From: Cephalotus follicularis
Taxonomy: Eukaryota > Streptophyta > Magnoliopsida > Oxalidales > Cephalotaceae
Length of the DNA: 64,000 nucleotides
Assembly (NCBI GenBank): GCA_001972305.1
Contig: BDDD01000315.1
Location: 156,369-220,368 of the forward strand
Direction: 5' to 3'
This document shows, piece after piece, positions 13,201-25,200 of this stretch; the first letter of the stretch is position 1, and each line of letters opens with the position of its first letter. The notes beneath the pieces were generated by a model. That model made no database searches and was not told the origin of the DNA. It saw only the letters and a program-made list of their open reading frames with translations. The position numbers and the translations under genes were made by a program.

Positions 13201-16200
13201 GTATGAAATGGCTGCCTTAAATGCCAATAAAACTTGAGATCTTGTTCCTTTACCACCTGGCAATCAGTTAGTTGGGTGTCATTGGGTCTTTGTGGTCAAG
13301 CATCATCCTGGTGGTACAATGGAACAACTGAAGGCTCGTCTTGTTGACAAAGGATATACTTATTCTTATGGTGTTGATTAGGACGAGACTTTCTTTCCAG
13401 TGGCCAAGATTCCTTTTGTTCGTGTTATTATATCATTGGCTGCTCGTTTTCTTTGGCAATTACACCAGTTGGATGTGAAAAATGCCTTCCTGCATGGTGA
13501 TCTCCATGAGGGGGTTTCCATGGTGCAATCACCCGGGTTTGTTTGCTTAGGGGGAGAAGGTTTGCCTATTGCGGAAGGCTCTATATGGTTTGAAGCAATC
13601 TCCTCGTGCTTGGTTTGAGAAATTTAGTGATGTTGTGGTTACCTTTGACATGCGATGATGTAGTGTGAATCACTCAGTGTTCAGTATGTCTTCCTCAGTT
13701 GGGTGTATTATTTTACTGGTATATGTATATGGTATTATTTTTACTGGAAGTGATGTTGAAGGTATACAACGACTCAAGAAATTTTTACAGCATGAGTTTA
13801 GCACCAAAGATCTAGGTCGCCTACGTTATTTTTTTGGTATTGAAGTTGTAGATTCTGGTGTTGGTATTGTTCTTTCTCAAAGGAAGTGTGTTCTTGACAT
13901 TTAGTGGAAGTAGGGCTTTGTGATTGCAAGCCTATTGGCACGCCTATAGATCCTCTTGTGAAGCTTGATAATGAGCAAGTGATCTCTTGCATGATCTTGA
14001 GAAATATCGACGATTAGTTGACAACTTGAATTATCTTATTATTACTTGTCCAAATATTTATATGTATTTTTTTGCTGTTAGTGTGGGAGCCAGTTCATAA
14101 GTGCTCCTCGTACTCTTCATTGGCAGGCAATTCTTTAGATCATTGGATACTTGAACGGAACTCCTGACCAATGCTTAGTTTTTTTAGATCGAGGGCATCT
14201 TCATATATCTGGACACTTTGATCTAGATTCCTTGGAGGTTGTAGGTTATTCGGATGCTGATTGGGTAGGGTGTCCTATTGATCGTTGTTCCACTTCAGGC
14301 TATTCTGTTTTTCTTGGAGGGAATCTTGTATCGTGAAAGAGTAAGAAACAATCCATAGTTTCTCGTTCTAGTTCTGAGACTGAATATCGAGCCATGGCTA
14401 ATGCGGCAGACAGTGGATGCGGATGTTATTGGCTGAGATTGGACTACCTATGAAAGGGGCATTTACCCTTCATTGTGATATCACTTGGCTATTCATATCG
14501 TTAACAATCCAGTATTTCACGAGCGAACAAAGCATATTGAGGTGGATTGCATTTTGTTCGTGAGAAAGTAAAGCTTGGGGACATTCAGCTAATTCATACA
14601 CGGTCTGAAGAACAGTTAGCTGATATATCTACAAATCCTCTTCGGCGTGGGCCTGTTTCCTATATTTGTAATAAGTTAGGCTGTTTTGATATTTATGCTC
14701 CAACTCGAGGGAGAGTGTTATTTGTATATATTTATTTACTTATTTATTTGTTAAGTTGCAAGTTTGAGCCTAATACAATATCAGCCAATATCTAGGTAAG
14801 GGCTTAACCTAACCTATATATAAAGTGATGATTTCCTAATGAAATTAAGAAAAATTTATTATCAATATTATAGTCTATTTCTTACAGTGTAGCTTTATTC
14901 CTGCAGTAGAGTTGTGGATGCTCAGGCTCCAATGGCAATTGTTATCCCAACCCAAGGCTCTACCTTCAGTATGGAATTGAGAGATGGTGACATTTATTGG
15001 CATGATTTTCTGGAAACAGTCAGAAATTTGAAGTATGCCCTCTCTATTTATTCCAATTAAAAATTATATACTTTCTTCTATACTCAGAAACACAAATACT
15101 TAGGTTTTATATTACACAATGATTGTTGATTTGAATTATAAGACCTATGACAAATTATGGAATTTTTTTAGTAGGATAGTGGAGAAGTTGTTCAAGTCAT
15201 TTTGAGATGATATTAATTAAACTATATGTGAGCTTGTTTAGTTATTACTGCTCCCTTCCACTATAGCTGGTGAACAATGAAATGCTAATTCACTTTGAAA
15301 CTGATCTTAAATAGTTTCTCTTCAAGCAGCTTTCTTCAAACCAAGTGTTGCAATAGAATTACAAATTGTAGGCATGCAAAAGCACATCATATCCTAGGAA
15401 GAAATTAAACAAAAAAAGAATAAAATAAAAGACCAAACATATTGAAAGTATTATGAAAGGTATAGCTCAACAGTAACTGCTCTAAATCAAAATCACTTGG
15501 ATACCTTGTAACTCCAATATAAATAAGGACAATTGTTGTCAGGTGGAAGGGAAGGGGTTGGTTAGACATATCATTGTGTGGAGAAAGAAGTATAAATGGA
15601 AGGAAATAAAATATAGTAGGGAATTTTTTCTTTTTATATCAAAGAAGTATAGCAAGCGACAACGTCTTCGTGATGCAGCAACAGTGGAAAAAAAAATTCC
15701 GCTGCGTTAATTCGTCTTGTCCTCATCCTCATTTATGGACCAGTTACATCAAGACATCAAATGAATTCATCCACATTGGTCAATGCCAGAGTGCTACCTC
15801 ATCTCATTGCATTAATCTCAGTAATACATTTTCAATAACATGATTAATAAGCACTTATATTTATAACAAAGTAATTTATCATGAAGGACCTAATGCCAGT
15901 GTTGTACCTGTCAATCTTTTTCATGGAACCTGCAGAGAACATGAATTTGTTGCTGTAGAACAGCCAGTAGAAGCATTTACAAACATCCTTTTCTCATCTG
16001 GAACTACAGGTATGGTTTCAGTGCCAATCTTCACCCTGCTTAAAATGAAATGAATTCCAGTAGCTTGACAAAACAGTCTATGGAAGTGTGAATATTTATA
16101 TGGCTCATAACTACAACTAGAGCTTCTAAATAGCGGTAGCTCTGGTATAAATGGAAATGTTAAGCAATTGTAGTATTGCATTTTCTCCTTTGAGTCCCAC

Positions 16201-19200
16201 CAAAACAGAATGGATAAGCTGTCTGTGTATTTCAAGTACCCACAAAAAAGAAGAAGAAACTGATGAAAGAAAATCTCTGGATTTGATAGGTCTTGAAGGT
16301 TGTTGTATTTGTCGCCACACTACTTCTAATCGATCTAGTGGGCGGGGTACTGATTTAATCATCTTTGCTTCTATTTAAGTAGGTTTCTGTAGTTTTCAGT
16401 AGATTCTTGGGCTTATACTTTGTGGTACTCTTGTCATAGAACTGTGTTATAGGTTCTGATGTTCTGTGTATGTTCAAAACACCTGTGCAATAGATTTTTA
16501 CTGGTGGTAGCTCTGATATGTTGGGAAAAGAAGGAAAATGGACCATTAACAGCATTGGGGAGGTTTTAATGCAATTTTGATTAAAATATGTTGCTTGCAA
16601 TATGGAATAAGATTTCAGCACGAGGATAAATAAGTAGAAGTTGAAGTGAAAACACCGATGTTCAGAGACATAAGGAATCAGAATGTTCTAAGCCTAAACT
16701 TCTATTCTTAAATGAGATTCTTTATTGAAGTTTGCAAACTATTGCATTCCTGATGCTCTCTTTTGAAAATAAGTGCAATGAACCTACAATGGATATGAAT
16801 ATCAGATTAGGTTCTAAGCAACTCCAGTTCACATTAAAAAAAATGTAGGAGTGGGAGGCTTATAAATCAAACACAATTTAGAAGTGTTGATTTAGTTCTG
16901 GGAGGCTTATAAATCAAACACAATTTAGAAGTATTGATTTAGTTCCAGAACTGCAGGGCTTGACGGAGCTTTATTTTTGTGTCTAGGGGAGCCAAAAGCA
17001 ATTCCTTGGACCCACATAACTCCTTTCAAAGCAGCTGCAGATGCGTGGTGCCACATGGATATCCAAAGTGGCGATATCATTGCCTGGCCCACTAACCTTG
17101 GGTGGATGATGGGTCCGTGGCTAGTGTATGCTTCATTATTAAATGGAGCTTCCATGGCACTGTTTAATGGATCCCCCCTGGGTTCAGGTTTTGCAAAGTT
17201 TGTACAGGTAGGAATTTCATGTTCATATTGCAGAAATGCAGATACTAATTCTTTGTCTTTTTCACAAGTCAGTGGATGTCCATATTCATATTCTTGTTGA
17301 ATGACTTCTTCATTCGAGCTGGTAATGATACCATATGCATGTTTTGAGCTTTATAATTGGTCAGATATTCCCCGGTATTAATGTATTTAGGGAGCACAAA
17401 CTATTTAAAATGATTACTTTAGAGTGCTATATTGACTCCACAGCTCTTGAAGACTTGAACCATAATCAACTTGGTTTTTCATGCCTGACATGCATTGATG
17501 AGCACAGGGGAGTCATTGTCTAGTGGTGTAATTGCCAAGATGTGTAGCCAGAAAGCTACAAGGGGTAAAAATTTGGCAACTTTTATGCATAGTGTAGTTT
17601 GATGTTGACTATTCTTATCTGCATACCATGCATCTCTACATCGTAATGATTATGAGCTTTGGCTTCTTTGTTGCATGAGAGTTTATCTTGCACTATTTGC
17701 TGATAATGACTTAAGGATTCATCTAAAAATTAAGATGCAGACTATAGGCATGAAGATTTAGAAGCAATAAATACAGAAATAGCTAGGATTCGAAAGTAAT
17801 ATTCATTTCTTGACTTTTAATTTATGCATTCAAGATTTTTATTGGAACCCCTTGTTACTTTTCCAGGATGCTAAAGTAACAATGCTTGGGGTGATTCCAA
17901 GTATTGTTCGGGCATGGAAAAGTACAAATTGCACAGCTGGCTATGATTGGTCTGCAATCCGGTAAGCGTAAGTTCTGAATGCTACCCTCGAGTTTGTCGT
18001 TCTTACGTTTTAAAGCATAATATGCGTATGGGTATCTGCAGGCATCTGTTTAATAATGTAAATTTCATTATGTGAAAGAGAAAGAGGAGATAATAATCTT
18101 GTGTGTGTTTTTATTAAGAAGAAGGTTAAATATATATAGTGTTACACTAAACCCACCAAGGGTATGTTTGGTAATGCTGTGTATTTCGTAAAAGTACTTT
18201 TTTAAAGTATTTTTAGTAAAAGTGCTGTTGTCAAAAGTGCTGTGAGGAAGCTGAAAAGTGCTTTTAGACTAAATATGTGTTTAGTAAATATATTTTTGAA
18301 ACTGCTGTAGACATTTTAAATGACTGAAATGGACATGAAATTATAAATGTTATAGAAATATGTGGATGGCAAAAGCACTTTTCGAACTGACCTCACTAGA
18401 CAAGTTTGAAAAGTGTTTTTGCTCGTTTTAAAAATAAAAGTACTTTTGCTAAAAGTACTTTTGATAAAACTTTACTAAACACTAATTTAAAAAAAATTGA
18501 GTTTCAAAAATGTTTTTGGTAATCCAAAAGCATTACCAAACAGACACTAATTATCTACTTAACCGATGTGGGATAATGCTAACAATATTGCTAACAGTAA
18601 CACTCCCCCTTAAGTTGGAGCGTATATATCAAATAAGCCCAACTTGTACATAAAAAGACAATCCGACTATCTCATAAAGACTTGGTAAATAAATCTGCAA
18701 GTTGATCTTCAGTTCGGGTGTGCTGGAGCGTAATTTCCTTGCTTTGCTCTTTTTCTCGTGTAAAATGACAGTTCACCTCAATATGCTTAGTCCTCTTATG
18801 AAAAACCGGATTAGAGACAATATGGATAGCCGATTGATTGTCACAATGCAACACAGAAGTACTTGGAGTGGGCAAACCAAGCTCTGACAGTAACATTCTC
18901 AACCACATTATCTCACTTGCTATATGTGCCATATCCCTGTACTCAACTTCAGCGCTAGATTTAGAAACCACCTGTTGTTTTTTACTTTTCCAAGCTACAA
19001 GATTACCGTCAAGAAAAACACAATATCCAATAATTGATCTTCTATCAACTGGACAACCAGCCCAATCAACATCAGAATATCCGTGTACATCCAAATGACC
19101 CTAGTTTGTGAACAGAAGACCACGTTCTGGAGGTCCCTTCAAGTACTTAACAATCCGTAGGGCTGCATCCCAGTGCGTGGGGCACCCATAAACTGACTCA

Positions 19201-22200
19201 CTGTACTCACAACAAAAGAAATATTATGTCGGGTAGCTGTCAGATAGTTTAACTTGCCAACATGTCTTCGATACTTAGCTGGATTATGAAGCAACTCGCC
19301 ATATTCAAAATTGAACTTAACATTGGGATCCATAGGAGAATCAACAGGTTTTACACCCAAGAATCCTACCTCATCAAGAATATCGAGAACATACTTCCGC
19401 TGAGACAAAGAGATAGACTCACCTGAGTAAGCAACTTCTATACCCAAGAAATAGCGTAATCGGCCAAGGTCCTTGGTGCAAAACTCAGTCTGAAGAAAAT
19501 CCTTCAATCGATGAATCCCCTCCTTATCACTACCTGTAACGATAATATCATCAACATACACAGCCAGAAGGATTCAACTTGCAGATGAGGAGGAACTAAA
19601 CACAGAATGATCAACACGGCATCTCCGTAAGCCAAAACGAATAACAGCATCACTAAATTTGCCAAACCAGGCCTGAGGAGATTGTTTCAGTCCATAGAGA
19701 GCCTTCCGAAGACGGCATACCATATTCTCCCCCTGAGCAACAAAACCAGGTGGTTGCTCCATGTAAACTTCTTCAGCCAAATCACCATGAAGAAAGGCAT
19801 TCTTCACATCAAGTTGGTAAAGATGCCATCCATAACTGGCTGCCAGAGAAATAAACACCCGTACCGAGGGGATTTTGGCAACCGGAGAAAAAGTGTCATC
19901 ATAATCAACATCATACGTCTGAGTATAGCCTTTAGCCACCAGTCGGGCTTTCAGGTTCTTGACAGAGCCATCAGGATGAACTTTGACAGTAAAAACCCAG
20001 CGGCACCCTACAACTTGTTTATCAACAGGCAACACCCAGTAAGATCCCATGAAGAATTGTCCATAAGAGCCTGCATCTCATCCTACATAGCCCGACGCCA
20101 GCCAGGTTGAGCAACAGCTTCCGTAACACTGCGAGGCACAACCACAGAAGAAACAGAGGACACAAAGGCCGAAAAATAGGGTGATAAACGATCAGAAGAA
20201 ACAAAGTTAGACATGGGATAACGAGTAGGCAAGTTACCAGTTTAAAAAACAAACCGATCAAGAGGACGACCAACACAGGAACAATTACCTTTACGCTGAG
20301 CAATGGGAAGCTCAAAATCAGAGGCCGGATCAGAGGAGGTGGCATCGACCAGTGGAGGTGCTGGCGGGTTAGGAGCCGCCGTGACAGGAACAGGATGTCT
20401 GCGATGATACGTTTGCCTAATAAATCGATCCAGAGGAGGAGGGTTAGAAGAGACAGTGTGGTCGCTCCCGCTGGTAGAATTTGAGACATCTGGTAAGGGA
20501 ACAGGAGGTACAGGGAGAGATGGAAAAACAGGAAGATCATTCCCACTGGTGGGAACTGACGTACACTCATTGCCAGAGGAGTGAGTAATAGGACTGATCT
20601 TCATGAAAGGTGACATCAGGAGAGACATAAATGCGTCCACTCGAGGGATCATGACATCATTACCCTTTCTCTGTATGGGAATAACCGATTAAAACGCATT
20701 TAATAGCACGAGAATCCAATTTATCCTTCCCCGGGCCTAGGTGCTGCACAAAACAAACACACCCAAACACACAGAGAGGCATAGAAAAAAGAGAGCTATC
20801 ACGATGAAGGACAGAATATGGAATATCCCCATGAAGAACAGAAGTGGGAAGGCGGTTTATCAAATAACAAGCAGTTGGAACCGCAAACCCCTAGAGAAAC
20901 TTAGGAAGACGCATATGTAAGAGTAAACAACGAGCAATATCAAGTAAATGACGATTCTTATGTTCTGCACTCCATTTTGTTGAGGGGTATAGGAACAGGA
21001 TGTGTGATGCAAAATGCCATGGGATATAAGAAAATGCTGAAAGCCAGAAGATACACTCAGATATTCCTTTGCATTATCAAAACGAAGACATTTGATAGAA
21101 ACTTTATATTGATTCAAAATCTCGAAATAAAATTGGCGAACGCACGAAAAAACTTCAGTTCCATCTTTTATTAAATATAACCAGGTCATTCGGGAATAAT
21201 CATCCACGAATGTTACAAAATACTTGAAACCAAAAAGAGCAAACATAGGGCAAGGACCCCATACATCAGAGTGGACTAACTCAAAGGCCCTAGACACAAA
21301 CTATATGTAACACCCCCGATTCGGAACCGGGATCACTCCTGATTCGGGATCGGTGTGTCACACAAAACAGAGCTAAAACATATCAAGATCTTAATCTTAA
21401 TCATCATCATCACGTGGTGGTTCTAAAAGCCTGAAAACAAGTATCATCATGAAGCATAAACTGAATCTAGAACATAATCTGAAAACTTTGTCATAAATCA
21501 AAAATCACAATTCTAGGTCTATACACGACCATAACACCACTAAACACATAACCAGATCAAACTCCTAGATGATCCTCTGACAAAGGATAACTCTCTCATC
21601 ACACTTGCCCATGCTGTCCCTGTAAACCTGCCGCATGGAAAACAAAAACGCGGCTGAGCAAACCTCAGTACGGATATAGAATCATAAAGCAGTTTACGAA
21701 CAGTTTATGAAACAAATCAGTTACGAAACAATATAATACGAATCAAAACAGAACAGTTACGAATCATAACAGATCAGTTACGAATCATAACAGAACGAAA
21801 CCAAAACTGTATCCCAAAATAAAACAGTTTACCAAAACGAAAAGTATCCGAAACAAAGCAATATCATGCTCAATACAGTATCTGAAACAAATACAATATG
21901 ATATAAAACATTTTATGAAACGAAACACTTTACGAACATAAAAGAACAGTTTACGGAACAAAAGAGAACAGCTTCTGAATAGTATAAAACAAACAGATTT
22001 CAAAACAAAACAAAGCATTAACGATAATTTGAAAGCAGTAAGATTTCAGAGTTAACTTCAAAACAGAAATCTTAAGCAATAAATTAGTTTAAACATTCCT
22101 TGAGGTCACATATGAACTTTCATAAAAATCATATCCATAACTTCCAAACACACACGAAAACTTTCAAAACATACACGAAAGCTTTGGAAACGTAAGTTCC

Positions 22201-25200
22201 ATACTTTGAAAACATAAAGCATATCTTTCCCAAAACATAGGATCCATAACTTTGAAAACATAACAATTTATAAAACTGAGATCGGTAACTTTCGAATAAA
22301 ACTTCCAAAATAAACGTATGCATATAGGTTCACAAACCTTCATAAAACAGATATAAAAATTTTCGAGCATATCAATATCCAAAACCTTTCAAAACGATCT
22401 ATCATACTGAGAGATGCAATATTTATGTATATATAACCAACCCCGTATACGCGCCAAACCACACAGGCAAAACGTAACGGTACACATATAGGTAAGGGAC
22501 GGCCGGACATCCACATACCATGGAATTATTGTGTACGGCACTACACAATCAATTCCCAAACAAACTGACATATATCCTAGGGCCGACCCATACGCCTCTA
22601 TCAAAATCGGATCCAAATCCTCTCCGTAGGATATCAAACAAAAGAGACGCTGTGGACTAATCACACTGCCACAGATAGTGATCCGTACATTTTCACCAAA
22701 AACACATAACTGATTTATTTTAATAAAATCACTAGAGTGTATCAAAGAACGAAGATCCGTACCATAATCATAAAAGTGGAACGGGATAGTACCAATAATA
22801 TCAGATAGCCAAGGAAGAAGGACATCCGTACCTAATGCGGTCACCAAGATAACCTCAAGAATATGTATCGAGACTTCTCTAGACCGCTCATCGGTTGTTG
22901 CAAATATCTAACAGACATAAAATCGTTCTGATAAGGACTTGAAATGAAATCATACTTCAACTCATGGGTCATTGTACACTAATCATGACCATATAACATA
23001 ATGATAGGTTTATTAAGTCCCAATTCGTAGAAGTCTCATCTAAACATAATTTCAAATCCACTAAGGTAAGTCCAATTTGTCCAATTCATCAAATTCGATT
23101 CATAATACTATTTCGGTCCGTAATATCTTAAAACGATTACAAAAATACATAATTGAATCGAAAACAGAAATTAACGGAGCAAGATTCAGAGTTTACCGAA
23201 AGTCGTCGAAACAGATCACAGAGCCATAATCACATCGCGGAACTGGAGCGGATCACACCAACGCGAAGAGCGGAGTCGGAAACTGTCCAAAAAAATTTCT
23301 CGCCGGAGGGTTGCCGGTCACCGGCGCGTGGGCTCACGCGCCGCCGCTGGCCGGTGCGTGTCCGTCACACGTCGTCGGTCAGTCACCAAAAATAGCCGAT
23401 CTGGACGTTTTGAGGCCGCTGATCACGAATCCATGGCGCGTTTGGCCTGATTCCGCCGCGTTTGGCCGGAACGAAGACGTTTGACCGCGGGTTGTCACGT
23501 CGCCGATCTGTTTTTCCGACGTCTTCAGGGGTCGAGGCCGGTCGGGTTCGCTTCCTCTCGTCGCCAGGATGCCGAATCTGTGGTCGCCTTGTCGAGCCGA
23601 TCACCGGAGAGGGAGAAACGACGCCAAACAGGTCCGGGAGAGAGAACTCGTCGCGCACGCCGCTACGGACGTCGGCCGGTGCAGGGGCTGGTACCGGTGG
23701 ACTCAGGGCGTCACGGTGGTTCGACCGGTGTCTTCGCCGGTGCCATATCGTCACTGACGGTGACGGCAGCAGGTGAGAGGAGGAGAGAGAATGGGAGAGA
23801 GAGAGAGATGATCGGGAGAGAGAGAATACAAGTTTTAACACACAAAAGGTTTTCTTTGTAAAAAAATGCTCAAAATGGGTTTTTAACACAAAAAATAAAA
23901 AGCCAAAATTATTTTATTTAATCATAGACACAAAATCAAAACCCACTGGCTAAGTCTAAAACCCGCTTAGCCAAAGCCAAGCCAAAAGCAAAACAAACCG
24001 AAAAACGGGCAGTCCACAAACCGAAAAACAATCGGCAGCCCACACAAAACATATCGAAAAGCCCATACAAAACATATCGAAAGGCCCAAAAATCTATACG
24101 AAAAAGCGGGATATTACACTATATTTGACGGGAAGGAAAAGACACTCGGTGGTGTTTACCCAACTCACAAGTCTCATAGGGAAGCGGACTAACAGACTCT
24201 GAAGAAGACAACAAAGATCGAAGCTTATTTGAAGAAGGATGACCCTTACGACAATGCAGACGATAAATATCAGAAGAGGAATGTTGGGGAACAACAGCAG
24301 CAGAAACCAAGTCCTTGTCAAGGTAGTACAGACCATTAGATTCATTTCCCCCACCAATTGTTTGTCCAGTCCTCAGATCCTGAAAAACACAACGGGAAGA
24401 AGAAAATGTCGCAGAACAATTGAGAGACTTAGTTAAAGAACTAACAGATAACAGATTATTAGGAGAGTTTGGTAAATGGAGAACAAATGGAAGGGAGGGA
24501 AGTACTCAAATGAGCAGTACCAGTTCCCGTGATAGAGGATTGGGAACCATCATCAAAGGTAACATGATGAGATAATATAGGGGACATAGATCTAAAAGAG
24601 GATAAAAGATGATAGTTATCAGTCATATGATGGGTGGCACCAGAGTCTACGACCCAGGAGTTAGACGTGGAAGAGCCAAACAGGAGGGACTACTTGATGG
24701 TTGTTGTGCCAAAGTAGCAATGGGAGCAGAAGTTGTTGTCACCTGAGTAGACTGAACGAAAGATTCCAAGTCGACTCGAGACAATATAACAGGATCACTA
24801 ATAGCAGGAGTAGGAACAAACTCGGCATAGGCTGTCTGTGAATGTCTAAGTTTTGGATGCAAAACATAACGGAAAGATTCTGTATGACCAGTGCGTTGAC
24901 AATGGTTACAGAATCGCTGAGTGCGGCCTTCACTAGGAACAAACACACCACGACTGCGACCATGGAAGCCACGGCCACGACCTCCACGAGGACCAGCAGA
25001 ATGAGACACCGTGGCATTGGTCTCGGCAGCAGGAACTGAAGGTGAGTCCGCATTGGAGGCGTCCCGAAGCATCCTAGAAAGAAGCTCATCAATAGATGGC
25101 AAACAACTCTGAGTAGTAATCTCCCTTCAAAGAGGGGCATAATCAGATCCCAAGCCTTGGAGAAAAAAGCATAACGCGCATATCATCCTATCGTTTAGCC

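Larger units (their letters stand above)
9681..14870 (+). mobile_element. Decayed Ty1/copia element (copia 1) in AAE intron 5
   Basis: Short LTRs flank the element: 9681 to about 9836 and 14716 to about 14868, both starting TGTTATTTGTAT. The PBS TGGTATTAGAG begins at 9841, matching the initiator-Met-tRNA PBS of plant copia elements (TGGTATCAGAGC) with one change. The purine tract CTCGAGGGAGAG ends at 14715, directly before the 3' LTR. Gag, protease, integrase, RT and RNase H follow in canonical copia order but with many stops and frame changes. The 5-bp flanks (TAGTA and perhaps TAGTC) are too diverged to prove a TSD. It is inserted in the sense orientation of the host gene. Confidence 0.9.
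9637..14906 (+). other. AAE intron 5, enlarged by a copia element
   Basis: Without the retrotransposon at about 9681-14870 this intron would be roughly 80 bp. Donor and acceptor are undisturbed: the insertion begins 45 bp past the donor and ends about 36 bp before the acceptor. The polypyrimidine stretch TTTATTCCTGCAG lies outside the element. Confidence 0.85.

Noticed and set aside
9671-14875. TAGTA / TAGTC as target duplication of copia 1
   Set aside because: The 3' LTR end is too diverged to fix the boundary, so the match could be chance.
16126-16621. Short frames in AAE intron 7
   Set aside because: They have no domain or splice support, and the flanking exons join in phase without them.
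23383-23889. 168-codon and overlapping frames in a GC-rich block
   Set aside because: Frames are open on both strands because of GC content. They lie within a solo LTR (21306-24118) and match no protein family I recognise.
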